A stretch of DNA of 64,000 bases, from positions 62,001-126,000 of the forward strand of contig CALHAI010000002.1 of NCBI GenBank assembly GCA_937934295.1. Reading direction: 5' to 3'. A program made the translations under genes and the position numbers. Under the pieces are notes generated by a model. It did not search any database, was not told where the DNA came from, and worked only from the letters and a program-made list of their open reading frames with translations. Shown one piece after another: positions 43,204-54,043 of this stretch. The DNA comes from an uncultured Blastocatellia bacterium (GTDB lineage: Bacteria > Acidobacteriota > Blastocatellia > HR10). The stretch's first letter is position 1, and every line of letters starts with the position of its first letter.

Positions 43204-44414
43204 CAGCCCCCCCTCTCGCGGCGCCGGAATTCCACAAGCGCCGCCAACAGGACTTCCCGCACCGGCACCCGATGGCGCTCGGCCGCCTGCTGACAGGCCT
43301 CGAATTCCGGAGCGGCGTTCACGATCTCACCGCCCAAGGTGGCGACCTTCACGGGGATCGGCCCGTAGGGCGTCTCGACCGAAAGCACCTCGCGGGCCAG
43401 CGCGCGCCGCTCGACCTCGTAGAAGCGCACGCCGAGCGTCGGCGTCTCGCGAAAGAGGAGCATCAGAAGCGCCTCCCGATCCTCCGGCCGACAGAGTAAG
43501 ACCAGCAGTGTCCCCGGTCGCCCCTTCTTCATCACCACCGGGACGGCGAAGGCCTCCAGCGCACCCGCCTGCCGCGCTCGCTCCAAGACGTGGCCGAGAA
43601 TCTGCGGGCTGGCATCGTCCAAATTGGTTTCGAGCACGAGCAAGCGCTCTTGCCCCGACGCCGCACGCGCCTCCCCGAGCATCACGCGCAGGAGGTTTGG
43701 AAAATCAGGGAAGTCCCGCGTCCCCGCTCCATAGCCGATCCCCTCCAGACGCATCTCCGGCATCGACCCGAAGTCTTCGCAGAACGTCGCCAAAAGCGCC
43801 GCCCCCGTCGGCGTCACTAACTCCGCCTCGATGTCACTCGTATAGACGCGCGCTCCTTTGAGCAACTCCGCCGTCGCCGGAACGGGAACCGGATACCGTC
43901 CGTGCGCGCACCCGAGGAATCCGCGCCCCAGATGAACCGGCGACGCGAGAAACCGCTCGATCCCCAGCAGCTCGAATCCCACGCACGCGCCCACGATGTC
44001 CACGATCGAGTCCACAGCCCCCACCTCATGAAAGGTGACCGCTTCGACGGCGCACCCATGCGCTCGCGCCTCCGCCTGCGCCAGCCGCCGAAAGACCTCC
44101 TCCGCTCGCCCCTTCACCCACTCCGAGAGCGTCGACGAGCGGATGATCTCCAGGATCTCCTCCAACCGCCGATGCGGATACCCTGATGCATGGTGATGCC
44201 CGTGATCCTCCCCTTTGATCCGCACGTCGAATTTTGTGCCCCGCAGATGCGCGCGGCGGACTTCTCCCCACTGCAATTCATACCCGCGAAGCGGGAGCTT
44301 GGCCAACTCGCTTTTGAGCGCTTCGAAATCCAGACCAAGATCCAGCAGCGCCCCCAAGATCATGTCGCCGCTCGCTCCCGCGAAACAGTCGAAATAGAGC
44401 GTGCGCACCATCAC
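43203..44414 (-). CDS. larC: Nickel-pincer cofactor biosynthesis protein LarC
   Basis: The 403-residue protein matches LarC (DUF111) over its full length: LYFDCFAGASGDMILGALLDLG at the start, TFHEVGAVDSIVDIVGACVGFE, VPVPATAELLKG, ELVTPTGAALLATF and LETNLDDASPQILGHVLERA. LarC inserts nickel, using CTP, into the pyridinium dithiocarboxylate cofactor used by lactate racemase and relatives. It is one continuous frame here, unlike the frameshifted Lactobacillus gene. A His-rich stretch (DHGHHHASGYPH, near residue 75) may bind metal. LarB, LarE and a LarA enzyme are not in the window. The ATG overlaps the Sir2 stop by four bases. Confidence 0.9.
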   Translation of the reverse strand: MMVRTLYFDCFAGASGDMILGALLDLGLDFEALKSELAKLPLRGYELQWGEVRRAHLRGTKFDVRIKGEDHGHHHASGYPHRRLEEILEIIRSSTLSEWVKGRAEEVFRRLAQAEARAHGCAVEAVTFHEVGAVDSIVDIVGACVGFELLGIERFLASPVHLGRGFLGCAHGRYPVPVPATAELLKGARVYTSDIEAELVTPTGAALLATFCEDFGSMPEMRLEGIGYGAGTRDFPDFPNLLRVMLGEARAASGQERLLVLETNLDDASPQILGHVLERARQAGALEAFAVPVVMKKGRPGTLLVLLCRPEDREALLMLLFRETPTLGVRFYEVERRALAREVLSVETPYGPIPVKVATLGGEIVNAAPEFEACQQAAERHRVPVREVLLAALVEFRRRERGG

Positions 44415-45166
44415 CCGGTTCCATTCTCTGGTGGGGAGAGCAGCGGCAGAATCTCCCCAGCTCGGCCAAGAAGCGTGACATCCGCGATTTCCGTGACCGG
44501 CGTCGCCTCCGGATTCACCTCGATCACGAGCGCACGATTCTGCTTGGCCAACACGGGAAGCGCGGCCGCCGGATACACGACCGCCGAGGTCCCGACGACG
44601 AGAAAGAGATCACAGGTCGCCGTCGCCGCCACCGCTTGAGAGAAGATGTCCTCCGGCACAGCTTCTCCGAACAAGACGACATCCGGTCGCAAGAGCCCTC
44701 CGCACGCGGGACAATGCGGCGGGATCTCCGGAAGCGGCACACGGCGATCCTCCGATTTCAGGCCACACCGCATGCAGCGAACGCGCCAGAGACTGCCATG
44801 TAACTCCAGCACGTTACGACTCCCCGCCCGCTGATGCAGCCCGTCCACGTTCTGGGTGATCACGGTGAGCCGCTCGAAATGCCGCTCCCACGCGGCGATC
44901 GCTCGATGCGCGGGATTGGGCTCGGCCTCCTCGATCACTTCCCGACGATAGGCATACCATTGCCAGAACGTGACCGGATCCGTGCGCAGCATCTCCAGGG
45001 TCGCGATCTTCTCCACCGGCAGTCCCTTCCATACGGGCGCGCTACCCCCTCCACGAAACGTCGGCACGCCACTTTCCACCGATACTCCAGCACCGGTCAA
45101 CACGGCGACCGCCCACGCCTCGCGAAATCGCTCCTTGAGCTCCTCCGTGATGCGTTCGTAGATCAT
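44411..45166 (-). CDS. cobB: Sir2-family NAD-dependent protein deacylase
   Basis: This 251-residue sirtuin removes acyl groups from lysine using NAD. Motifs: LTGAGVSVESGVPTFRG, TQNVDGLHQRAG (catalytic His), two zinc pairs (CMRC and CPAC), PDVVLFGEAVPED and VVGTSAVVYPAAALP. Tyr71 and Arg74 in WYAYRREV form the Y-x-x-R pair that, in SIRT5 and CobB, accepts negatively charged acyl groups, so desuccinylase or demalonylase activity is expected besides deacetylation. It is the first gene of the minus-strand run larC-metG-tatD. Confidence 0.92.
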   Translation of the reverse strand: MIYERITEELKERFREAWAVAVLTGAGVSVESGVPTFRGGGSAPVWKGLPVEKIATLEMLRTDPVTFWQWYAYRREVIEEAEPNPAHRAIAAWERHFERLTVITQNVDGLHQRAGSRNVLELHGSLWRVRCMRCGLKSEDRRVPLPEIPPHCPACGGLLRPDVVLFGEAVPEDIFSQAVAATATCDLFLVVGTSAVVYPAAALPVLAKQNRALVIEVNPEATPVTEIADVTLLGRAGEILPLLSPPENGTG

Positions 45167-45304
45167 CGCATGGCCGCGCAGTCATCGCGCGAAAACATTA
45201 ATCTTATCGGTGACGCACTGGGAAAACAAGCACGCGAGCGAGAGGAGAACGCCCCCTCTCGGACGCCCGCGATCGGGATCGCGAGGCAACAGGGTCTGGG
45301 AAAC

Positions 45305-45330
45305 TTGACAAATCAGTCAGATTTTGTCAA
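45305..45330. promoter_or_regulatory. Dyad operator candidate upstream of rrf2-suf
   Basis: TTGACAAA (45305-45312) and TTTGTCAA (45323-45330) form a perfect 8-bp inverted repeat with a 10-base spacer, 31 bp before the Rrf2 start codon. The left arm contains a consensus -35 hexamer TTGACA, so binding would block RNA polymerase. Autoregulation by the Rrf2 product is the simplest reading. Confidence 0.6.
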
Positions 45331-45361
45331 ACTTGAGCGTGGTCTTTCATCGGAGGGGAGG

Positions 45362-45829
45362 ATGCGGATTACGGCACAGGAAGAGTATGGGCTTCGCTGC
45401 CTGCTGCAGCTGGCGTTGCAGCCGGAAGAGGAACCGTTGACCGTTCGGGAGATTGCCCGGCGCGAAGGGCTCTCGACGGCCTACGTGGAGAAGCTCCTGC
45501 ACTTGCTTAGTCGCGCCGGTCTGACCCGTAGTGTGCGCGGACAAAGCGGCGGCTATTGTCTGAGCCGCTCGCCGCAGGAGATCTCGCTCGGGGAGATCAT
45601 CCGCGCCCTTGGTGGATTCGCCTCCGACGTCGAGATCTGCAATCAGTTCACGGGGAATTTGGACTGCTGTGTCCACGTGAACAACTGTGGGATTCGACCG
45701 CTCTGGCGCGTGACTTTTTACATTCAGAGCATGCTCGATCGCATCCCCCTCTCGGCCTTGCTCCACGACGAACAAAAGGTCGAGCGCGATCTCATGGAGA
45801 CGGGTCGAGCGCGCTTCATCGCCGTATGA
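45362..45829 (+). CDS. Rrf2-family Fe-S-sensing transcription regulator of the suf operon
   Basis: The 155-residue protein has an Rrf2 winged helix (about 1-70; RITAQEEYGLRCLLQLAL, TAYVEKLLHLLSRAGLTRSVRGQSGGYCL) and cysteines Cys93, Cys102, Cys103 and Cys109 in the loop where IscR, NsrR and SufR-like regulators bind an Fe-S cluster. It should sense cluster supply and adjust the operon that starts 53 bases downstream. GGAGGGGAGG precedes the ATG. The cysteine spacing differs somewhat from E. coli IscR, so the exact cluster ligation is open. Confidence 0.9.
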   Translation: MRITAQEEYGLRCLLQLALQPEEEPLTVREIARREGLSTAYVEKLLHLLSRAGLTRSVRGQSGGYCLSRSPQEISLGEIIRALGGFASDVEICNQFTGNLDCCVHVNNCGIRPLWRVTFYIQSMLDRIPLSALLHDEQKVERDLMETGRARFIAV

Positions 45830-45882
45830 GGTTTTTTTTGCGCGCAATGATGACTTTTTAGTGAGGATTGAGGGAGAGGGCC

Positions 45883-47330
<1,448 letters not shown>

Positions 47331-47334
<4 letters not shown>

Positions 47335-48110
47335 GCAGGCGATCGCTTTTGGAGATTCGGAATCTTCGCGTTCGCGTGAATGGACAGGAGATCCTCAAAG
47401 GGATCACGCTCGCTGTGTATCCGGGAGAAGTCCATTCGATCATGGGCCCGAATGGCTCTGGCAAGAGCACGCTCGCACAGGTGCTGGCCGGACGCGAGGT
47501 CTACGAGATCGTCGAGGGAGAAGTCCTCTACGACGGGGAGGATCTGCTGCTGATGCCGCCCGAGGAGCGGGCGCGTCGCGGCATCTTCCTCGCCTTTCAA
47601 TATCCGGTCGAGATTCCGGGCGTGAGCAATCTCCACTTCCTCAAGGCCGCCGTGAACACCATCCGCAAGCAGCGAGGGTTGCCGGAACTGGACGCCATGG
47701 AGTTTCTGGCGCTCGCCCGCGAGAAGGCGAAACTCGTCGAACTGGATGAGAACCTGTTGCAGCGCGCGGTGAACGATGGCTTCTCTGGCGGTGAGAAGAA
47801 GCGGAACGAAATCTTCCAGATGACCGTGCTCGAGCCCAGACTGGCCATCCTGGACGAGACGGATTCGGGTTTGGATATTGACGCCCTCCGCGTCGTCGCG
47901 CAGGGGATCAACGCCCTGCGCCATCCGGATCGCGCCATCGTCCTCATCACGCACTATCAGCGGTTGCTCAACTATGTCGCCCCGGACGTCGTGCACGTCC
48001 TCTACGACGGGCGCATTGTGAAGTCGGGGGGGAAAGAGCTGGCCCTGGAGTTAGAAGAGAAAGGCTACGGATGGATCGCCGAAGAGATCATCGGATCGCC
48101 GCGCTCATGA
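47331..48110 (+). CDS. sufC: Fe-S cluster assembly ATPase SufC
   Basis: The 259-residue ABC-type ATPase drives conformational change of the SufB-SufD complex. Walker A is [10 protein letters not shown], the signature is [14 protein letters not shown], Walker B is [15 protein letters not shown], and the switch His is in VLITHYQR. The SufC-specific DETDSGLD motif separates it from transport ATPases. The ATG overlaps the sufB stop as ATGA; the stop overlaps the sufD start likewise. Confidence 0.97.
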
Positions 48111-49456
48111 AGGACATGGGGCTCGATCAAAGGCCGGAACAAGCACTCTATCGAACCCATTTCGCTCAGTGGAATGAGCGCATCGGCGCACGGGAACCGG
48201 TGTGGCTGCGGGCTCGGCGAGAAGCGGCGTTCGCTCGCTTTGAGGCTGTGGGGTTTCCGACGACGCGCCAAGAGGAATGGCGTTTCACGAACATCGCCCC
48301 CGTATTGCGCGTACCGTTTCAACTGGCTGCCGCTTGGCCGGAATGTTCGCTTCCGGATGAGTGGCTCGCCCCCTATCGGGAATGGGCGGCCCACCACCTC
48401 GTCTTCGTGAACGGGCATTTCGTCGGGGAGATCCCAGCCGATGGTCCTGCTTGGGGCGCGCTCGCGCGCGGGATACGCGCTCTCCTTGGCGAGGAGCCGG
48501 AAATCGTGGAACCGCACCTGGCGCGCGGTGCGGAAGACGCCTCGAACGCCTTCACCGCGTTGAACGCGGCCTTCCTCACCGATGGCGCGTTCGTGCGCAT
48601 CCCGCGAGGCACCATCGTGGAGACGCCCATCCATCTGCTCTTCCTCACTCTCGATGCAGGGACGCCTGTGGTCACCCACCCGCGAAACGTGATCCTCGCC
48701 GAGGAGAACAGCCAGGCGACGATCATCGAGAGCTACGTGGGCCTCGGCGACGGGCAGTACTTCACCAATGCCGTCACGGAGATCTGGGCCGGGGAGAACG
48801 CCATCGTGCAGCATTACAAGGTCCAACGCGAGAGCCGCGCGGCCTTTCACATCGCGAGCGTGCGCATCGCGGAGGAACGCACGGCGATCGTCCTCGATTT
48901 CTCCATCGCGCTCGGAGCGGCGTTGGCGCGGACGGACATTATGGCGATCCTCAAGGGCGAGGGTGCCGAATGTGCGCTGAACGGCTTCTACTGGGCGCGG
49001 GATCAACAGCTCGTGGATCATCATACGGTGATCGAGCACGTGGCGCCATACGGCATGAGCCGCGAATTTTACAAAGGCATCCTCGACGATGAGGCGCGCG
49101 GTGTCTTCGATGGGACGATCGTCGTGCGCCCGGGGGCGCAGAAGACCGACGCGCGGCAGGTGAACAAGAACCTACTGCTTTCGACCAATGCTCTGGTCAA
49201 CACGAACCCCCGCTTGCAGATTCTCGCCGACGATGTGAAGTGTAGCCATGGCGCGACCATCGGACATCTGGACGAGGACGCGCTCTTTTATTGTCGCACG
49301 CGCGGCTTGGATGCGGAGACCGCGCGCGAGATGCTCACGTATGCGTTCGCTTCGGACCTTCTCAACACGATCGCATTCGGTCCCTTGCGGCGCTCCGTCG
49401 GGGAGTGGGTCCTGACGAAGTGGCCCGAAGGGGGGATGCTCAAGGAGCTGCTATGA
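48107..49456 (+). CDS. sufD: Fe-S cluster assembly protein SufD
   Basis: The 449-residue SufD pairs with SufB and SufC. The N-terminal helical part contains [17 protein letters not shown]. The beta-helix core has [46 protein letters not shown] and the [18 protein letters not shown] region with the conserved His/Cys residues of the SufB-SufD interface. The ATG at 48107 forms an ATGA overlap with the sufC stop; an in-frame ATG at 48071 would lie deeper in sufC. Confidence 0.95.
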   Translation: MKDMGLDQRPEQALYRTHFAQWNERIGAREPVWLRARREAAFARFEAVGFPTTRQEEWRFTNIAPVLRVPFQLAAAWPECSLPDEWLAPYREWAAHHLVFVNGHFVGEIPADGPAWGALARGIRALLGEEPEIVEPHLARGAEDASNAFTALNAAFLTDGAFVRIPRGTIVETPIHLLFLTLDAGTPVVTHPRNVILAEENSQATIIESYVGLGDGQYFTNAVTEIWAGENAIVQHYKVQRESRAAFHIASVRIAEERTAIVLDFSIALGAALARTDIMAILKGEGAECALNGFYWARDQQLVDHHTVIEHVAPYGMSREFYKGILDDEARGVFDGTIVVRPGAQKTDARQVNKNLLLSTNALVNTNPRLQILADDVKCSHGATIGHLDEDALFYCRTRGLDAETAREMLTYAFASDLLNTIAFGPLRRSVGEWVLTKWPEGGMLKELL

Positions 49457-50718
49457 GTTCAGCCGTGGACCCCGCGTGTTCGCCCACCCCGCCGCACGCG
49501 CTCGATGTGGAGCGCGTTCGGGAGGATTTCCCCGCCCTGCGGCAGCAGGTGAACGGGAAGCCACTCGTCTATCTGGATAATGCCGCGACGACGCAGAAGC
49601 CGCGTCCGGTCCTGGAAGCGCTGCGACGCTTCTACGAAGCGGATTGCTCGAACGTGCATCGGGGCGTTCACACGCTGAGCCAGCGGGCGACGGAAGCCTA
49701 TGAACGTGCGCGCGAGCTGGTCCGACGGTTTCTCAATGCCCGATCCGAGGAGGAGATCATCTTCGTCCGGGGGACGACCGAGGCGATCAACCTGGTGGCT
49801 CACAGCTTTGGTCGGCACCGCGTGCGCGTCGGCGATGAGATCCTTATCTCGGCCATGGAGCACCACTCGAACATCGTGCCGTGGCAGATCCTCTGCGAGG
49901 AGACGGGCGCGCGGTTGCGCGTCGCGCCGATCAATGATGAGGGGGAACTGCTGCTGGAGGAATTCGAGCGGCTTCTGACCTCGCGCACGCGGCTGGTGGC
50001 CATCACGCATCTCTCGAACGCGCTGGGGACGATCGTGCCCGTTCGAGAGGTCGTCCGGCTCGCTCACGAGCGCGGCATCCCCGTCTTGCTCGATGGCGCG
50101 CAAGCGGTCGCTCATCTGCGCGTGGATGTGCAGGAGCTGGACTGCGATTTCTACGCCTTCTCCGGGCACAAGCTCTATGGGCCGACGGGGATCGGCGTCC
50201 TCTACGGGAAAGCGGAATGGCTCGAGGCGATGCCCCCGTATCAGGGTGGGGGGGATATGATCAGCTCGGTGACGTTCGAGAAGACGACCTACAACCGGCT
50301 GCCCTATAAGTTCGAGGCGGGGACGCCGCACATCGCGGGCGCCATCGGCTTGGGCGCGGCGATCGAATACGTGACGGCGCTCGGCCTGGAGGTGATCGCG
50401 GCTCACGAGCGGGATCTGCTCGCGTATGCGACGGAGGCGGTCTCGGGGATCCCGGGCCTGCGCCTGATCGGTACGGCGCGCGAGAAGGCGAGTATCCTCT
50501 CGTTCACGCTCGAAGGCGTCCATCCTCATGACATCGGCACGATCCTGGATCACGAGGGGATCGCTATTCGGGCGGGTCATCACTGCGCACAACCGGTCAT
50601 GGAACGCTTCGGCGTGCCGGCGACGGCGCGCGTCTCCTTCGCCCTCTACAACAAGAGGGAGGAGGTGGACGCGCTTGTGAGGGCTTTGGAGAAGGTACGA
50701 GAGGTGTTCGGGCGATGA
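49453..50718 (+). CDS. sufS: Cysteine desulfurase SufS (class II)
   Basis: The 421-residue PLP enzyme supplies sulfur for the Suf machine. The PLP lysine is in [17 protein letters not shown] and the active Cys in [16 protein letters not shown], the short class II loop. [18 protein letters not shown] is the usual start of the catalytic domain, preceded by about 35 residues. It needs an activator, which is the SufU product encoded next. The ATG overlaps the sufD stop (ATGA). Confidence 0.96.
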   Translation: MSSAVDPACSPTPPHALDVERVREDFPALRQQVNGKPLVYLDNAATTQKPRPVLEALRRFYEADCSNVHRGVHTLSQRATEAYERARELVRRFLNARSEEEIIFVRGTTEAINLVAHSFGRHRVRVGDEILISAMEHHSNIVPWQILCEETGARLRVAPINDEGELLLEEFERLLTSRTRLVAITHLSNALGTIVPVREVVRLAHERGIPVLLDGAQAVAHLRVDVQELDCDFYAFSGHKLYGPTGIGVLYGKAEWLEAMPPYQGGGDMISSVTFEKTTYNRLPYKFEAGTPHIAGAIGLGAAIEYVTALGLEVIAAHERDLLAYATEAVSGIPGLRLIGTAREKASILSFTLEGVHPHDIGTILDHEGIAIRAGHHCAQPVMERFGVPATARVSFALYNKREEVDALVRALEKVREVFGR

Positions 50719-51167
50719 CCGATCTCCGCGATCTCTATCAAGAGGTGCTGCTCGATCACAGCAAGCGACCGCGAAATTTCGGTGTCCTGGAAGATGCCGA
50801 TCACATGGCCGTCGGTCACAATCCGCTCTGCGGGGACAAGGTCGTCGTTTATCTGCGAATGGAGGGCGATCGGATCGCTGAGATTCGTTTTCAGGGCCAG
50901 GGGTGTGCGGTCTCGCAAGCTTCGGCCTCGATGATGACCGAGAGCGTGAAAGGGAAGACGCGCGCGGAAGCGGAAGCGCTGTTTGAGCGCTTCCACGAAC
51001 TGCTCACGGGCAAAGAGCCCGACGCGGCCGAGGCGCCCGAAGTGGGGAAACTCACGATCTTCGCCGGCGTGCGAAAATATCCCGTGCGCGTGAAATGCGC
51101 GACGCTGGCGTGGCACACCTTGCGCGCAGCTCTCGAACAGAAGACCGAAGCGGTCTCGACCGAATGA
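50715..51167 (+). CDS. sufU: SufU sulfur-transfer / Fe-S scaffold-like protein
   Basis: The 150-residue IscU-fold protein carries [44 protein letters not shown] and [12 protein letters not shown]. These are three zinc/sulfur-binding cysteines in the SufU pattern, with the insertion near residues 85-105 ([17 protein letters not shown]) that marks SufU rather than IscU. SufU takes sulfur from SufS through a zinc site. The ATG overlaps the sufS stop by four bases. Confidence 0.94.
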   Translation: MTDLRDLYQEVLLDHSKRPRNFGVLEDADHMAVGHNPLCGDKVVVYLRMEGDRIAEIRFQGQGCAVSQASASMMTESVKGKTRAEAEALFERFHELLTGKEPDAAEAPEVGKLTIFAGVRKYPVRVKCATLAWHTLRAALEQKTEAVSTE

Positions 51168-51189
51168 GATCGCCAGAGGGAGGGACACG

Positions 51190-51591
51190 ATGGAAGACAT
51201 CCGGCCGACATCGCCATCGGAACCGACAGCGGCGACGCCCGCGCAGTCCCATGCTTCGGAGGAGCCCGCCGCATCGGCAGCGCCAACGGCGGATTTGCGA
51301 GAGAAGGTCATCGAGGCGCTGCGGACATGTTACGATCCGGAGATCCCGGTCAACATCTACGACCTCGGCCTCATCTATGACATCGAGATCACGCCCGAGG
51401 GCGTCGTGACCGTGCGCATGACGTTGACGGCTCCGGGGTGCCCGGTCGCGTTCTCGCTTCCCGTCGAGGTCGAGGCGAAGGTGCGCAGCCTCGAAGGCGT
51501 GACCGACGCGCGCGTGGAACTGGTGTGGGATCCGCCATGGACGCCGGACCGAATGAGTGAGATGGCGCGCCTGCAGCTGGGCTGGTGGTGA
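51190..51591 (+). CDS. sufT: SufT/MIP18-family Fe-S assembly factor (DUF59)
   Basis: The 133-residue protein has a disordered Ala/Pro/Ser N-terminal tail (about 1-38) and then the MIP18/PaaD-type domain: TCYDPEIPVNIYDLGLIYDIEI and TLTAPGCPVAFSLPVEVEAKV. The single conserved Cys in TAPGCP is typical. SufT helps mature Fe-S proteins, particularly when iron is limiting. It lies 22 bases after sufU in the operon and its end overlaps a GTG start candidate of the next gene. Confidence 0.88.
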   Translation: MEDIRPTSPSEPTAATPAQSHASEEPAASAAPTADLREKVIEALRTCYDPEIPVNIYDLGLIYDIEITPEGVVTVRMTLTAPGCPVAFSLPVEVEAKVRSLEGVTDARVELVWDPPWTPDRMSEMARLQLGWW

Positions 51592-51611
51592 GGGCGCACG
51601 GAGGCCGATTC

Positions 51612-52466
51612 ATGCTCACGCGCGAATTGGATCGCACGGGCGTTCGAATCCCGATCATCGGTCAGGGGACGTGGCGCATGGGCGAACGCGCCGCGCGCGA
51701 GCGGGAGGAGATCGAAGCCCTGCGCCTGGGGCTCGATCTGGGCCTCACGCATATCGACACGGCCGAGATCTACGGGAACGGACGCACCGAGGAATTGGTC
51801 GGGAAAGCGATCGCGGGGCGCCGCCACGAGGTCTTCCTGGTGAGCAAGGTGTGGCCCGAGCACGCCTCTTACAAGGGGACGATCCGCGCGTGTGAGCAGA
51901 GCCTGCGTCGTCTGCGCACCGATTACCTCGATCTCTATCTCGTCCACTGGTGGAGCGATCGCTATCCGATCGAGGAGACGATGCGCGCGATGGAGGATTT
52001 GGTCGCGGCCGGGAAGATCCGCTTCATCGGAGTGAGCAATTTCACCGTCGAGCAGATGGAACGCGCCCAGCGCGCGCTGGCGCGTGAACGGATCGTGTGC
52101 AATCAGGTCTGCTATCACGTGAAGGCGCGCCAGATCGAGTATCGCTTGCTCCCTTATTGCGAACAGCACGGCATCGCCGTCGTCGGCTATTCTCCGTTTG
52201 GGAGCGGGGATTTCCCCTCGCCTCGAAGTCGCGGCGGGCGCGTGCTCGCCGAGATCGGCGCGAAATACGGGAAGACGCCGCATCAGGTGGTGCTCAATTT
52301 CCTCACGCGGCGACCGAGTCTGTTCACGATCCCAAAGGCCAGTCGTCCCGAGCACGTTCGAGAGAACGCTGAAGCTGTTGGCTGGACGCTGGCTCCTGAG
52401 GACCTCGCGGCCTTGGATGAAGTCTTCCCTCCGCCAGCGCGCGAGGGCCCGCTGCCGATGATCTAG
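51612..52466 (+). CDS. Aldo/keto reductase
   Basis: The 284-residue TIM-barrel NADPH enzyme has the AKR catalytic tetrad in order: Asp in THIDTAEIYGNG with Tyr four residues later, Lys in FLVSKVWPEHAS, and His in DYLDLYLVHWW. The cofactor region SLFTIPKASRPEHVRENAEA follows. It reduces aldehydes or ketones of unknown identity. The ATG at 51612 has CGGAGG nine bases upstream; a GTG at 51585 overlaps sufT. Its position suggests read-through from the suf operon, but a functional link is unproven. Confidence 0.88.
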   Translation: MLTRELDRTGVRIPIIGQGTWRMGERAAREREEIEALRLGLDLGLTHIDTAEIYGNGRTEELVGKAIAGRRHEVFLVSKVWPEHASYKGTIRACEQSLRRLRTDYLDLYLVHWWSDRYPIEETMRAMEDLVAAGKIRFIGVSNFTVEQMERAQRALARERIVCNQVCYHVKARQIEYRLLPYCEQHGIAVVGYSPFGSGDFPSPRSRGGRVLAEIGAKYGKTPHQVVLNFLTRRPSLFTIPKASRPEHVRENAEAVGWTLAPEDLAALDEVFPPPAREGPLPMI

Positions 52467-52467
52467 G

Positions 52468-53955
52468 TCATCGTCGTCGCGGCCGCGTCTGCCTCCCCAT
52501 GACGGTGAGGATGTTCTTGGCGTCCTCCAGGTGCTTGGGATCCTTCCCGATCTCAATGTATTTCGTCAACAGCGTCCGCGCTCGCCCTTTGTCGGCGTTA
52601 TAGAAGTTGTAGACGCCCAACTCGTAGTAGCTCTCGGCATGATTGGGGTTCAGCTCGAGCACCCGCTCGAAGACCTGGGCGGCCATATCGAGCTTGTTCT
52701 CCTGGATGAGCAGTTGGCCCAACTCGAAGAGGCGCTCATCCACCGGCTCGCCCAACTGCGCGTACGCCTCCGTGTACGCGCGGAGAGCCTCGGCCAAGCG
52801 TCCTTCGTTCAAATAGAGCAGGGCGAGCGCTTGGTGATACTCCGGCTTGCGCGGGTTCAGCTCGATGGCCTTGTGATAGGCGGCGATGGCCTTATCCGGC
52901 TGCTGAAGGCCGACATAGCATCGGCCCATGGCGAACCAGATCGAGGGCTCCTCGCGCGCGATCATCTGGCGCGCCGTCTCGTACTTCTGCAATGCCTCCT
53001 GATACTTCCCATCGCGCAGCAGTTGGTCGCCCTCGGCCAGGATCTCATTCGCCTTCTGAATCGTGGCGTACTCCTTGTGTTCGAGGATCTGGCTCTTCAG
53101 CCGCTGATACTCGGCCTCCTGCGGTCGCCGCCGAATCGCCTCGTCAATGATCTCGATGGCCTTGTCGTATTGACCGTCGTTGGCGTAGGCGAGGGCGAGA
53201 TTGTAGCGGACGTCCGTATTCTCCGGCTGCAGGGCCAGCAGCTCAGTGAACTTCGCAATGGCCGTCTTGAAATCGCGATTCTGCATCGCCCGCTGTCCCG
53301 CTTCGTGCAACTCATCGTGCTTGCGGAATTCCGGCAGCCGCTCCACCACCTCCCGATACCGCGGTTCATTGGGATTCATCTCGATAGCCAGGCGCATCTG
53401 CTTCTCCCCCTCATCCCACTTTCGCTGCTGTGCGAGCGCCACGCCGTAGAAGAATCGCGCTTCGGCGTTTCCGGGAGCGATTCGCAGCAGTTGCTCGAGC
53501 TTCTCGGCCGCTTCGGAGAAGCGCTGTTGCTGCAGTGCCTGGAAGCCCTCTTGCAAGAGCTGATTCGCTTGCTGAATGAGCGCCGGATCCTCGAAGTAGA
53601 GCTTCTTGGTCACCTCCCCCGTTTGGAAGGGAAGCGTCACGGCCGTCTCCTTCTCGGCGACCACCATGAGCGGCTCACGCGCGATGGGATCATATCCCTT
53701 GCGCCGTCCGATCACGCGATAGACGCCCGGATCGAGCTTCTTGAAAACGGCCTTTCCCTCCTTATCGCTCTTGGCCTCCAGGACCTTCTGCACCTGTAAG
53801 CTCATCACCGTGAGGTTCACGTCCTTAAGCGGTTGGCCCGCCGAATCCACGCACGTGATCACGAGCGTCCCCGTTCCTTGAGCCAGCGCCCGCGAGGCTC
53901 CCCAAGCGAGGCACAGGCTCAGGATGAGCCCGACGATCTTCCCCTTCTTTCCCAT
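52468..53955 (-). CDS. Exported TPR-repeat protein with N-terminal carboxypeptidase-regulatory domain
   Basis: The 495-residue protein has a signal peptide (about 1-25, IVGLILSLCLAWGASRALA), a carboxypeptidase-regulatory-like Ig domain (about 28-110; GTLVITCVDSAGQPLKDVNL, LDPGVYRVIGRRKGYDP), and about nine TPR repeats in the rest, for example AEKLEQLLRIAPGNAEARFFYGVALAQQ split over two repeats. It is likely a periplasmic scaffold. The gene ends two bases from the convergent aldo/keto reductase gene. AGGAGG precedes the ATG. Confidence 0.83.
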   Translation of the reverse strand: MGKKGKIVGLILSLCLAWGASRALAQGTGTLVITCVDSAGQPLKDVNLTVMSLQVQKVLEAKSDKEGKAVFKKLDPGVYRVIGRRKGYDPIAREPLMVVAEKETAVTLPFQTGEVTKKLYFEDPALIQQANQLLQEGFQALQQQRFSEAAEKLEQLLRIAPGNAEARFFYGVALAQQRKWDEGEKQMRLAIEMNPNEPRYREVVERLPEFRKHDELHEAGQRAMQNRDFKTAIAKFTELLALQPENTDVRYNLALAYANDGQYDKAIEIIDEAIRRRPQEAEYQRLKSQILEHKEYATIQKANEILAEGDQLLRDGKYQEALQKYETARQMIAREEPSIWFAMGRCYVGLQQPDKAIAAYHKAIELNPRKPEYHQALALLYLNEGRLAEALRAYTEAYAQLGEPVDERLFELGQLLIQENKLDMAAQVFERVLELNPNHAESYYELGVYNFYNADKGRARTLLTKYIEIGKDPKHLEDAKNILTVMGRQTRPRRR

Positions 53956-54043
53956 AAGGCCTCCTCATTTGTCGTGAGATGCTCGGATAAAGCGTACCTA
54001 ACCCCCTTGCTGAGGAGCAAGGTCGCGGGCCGAGCGACGGGCG

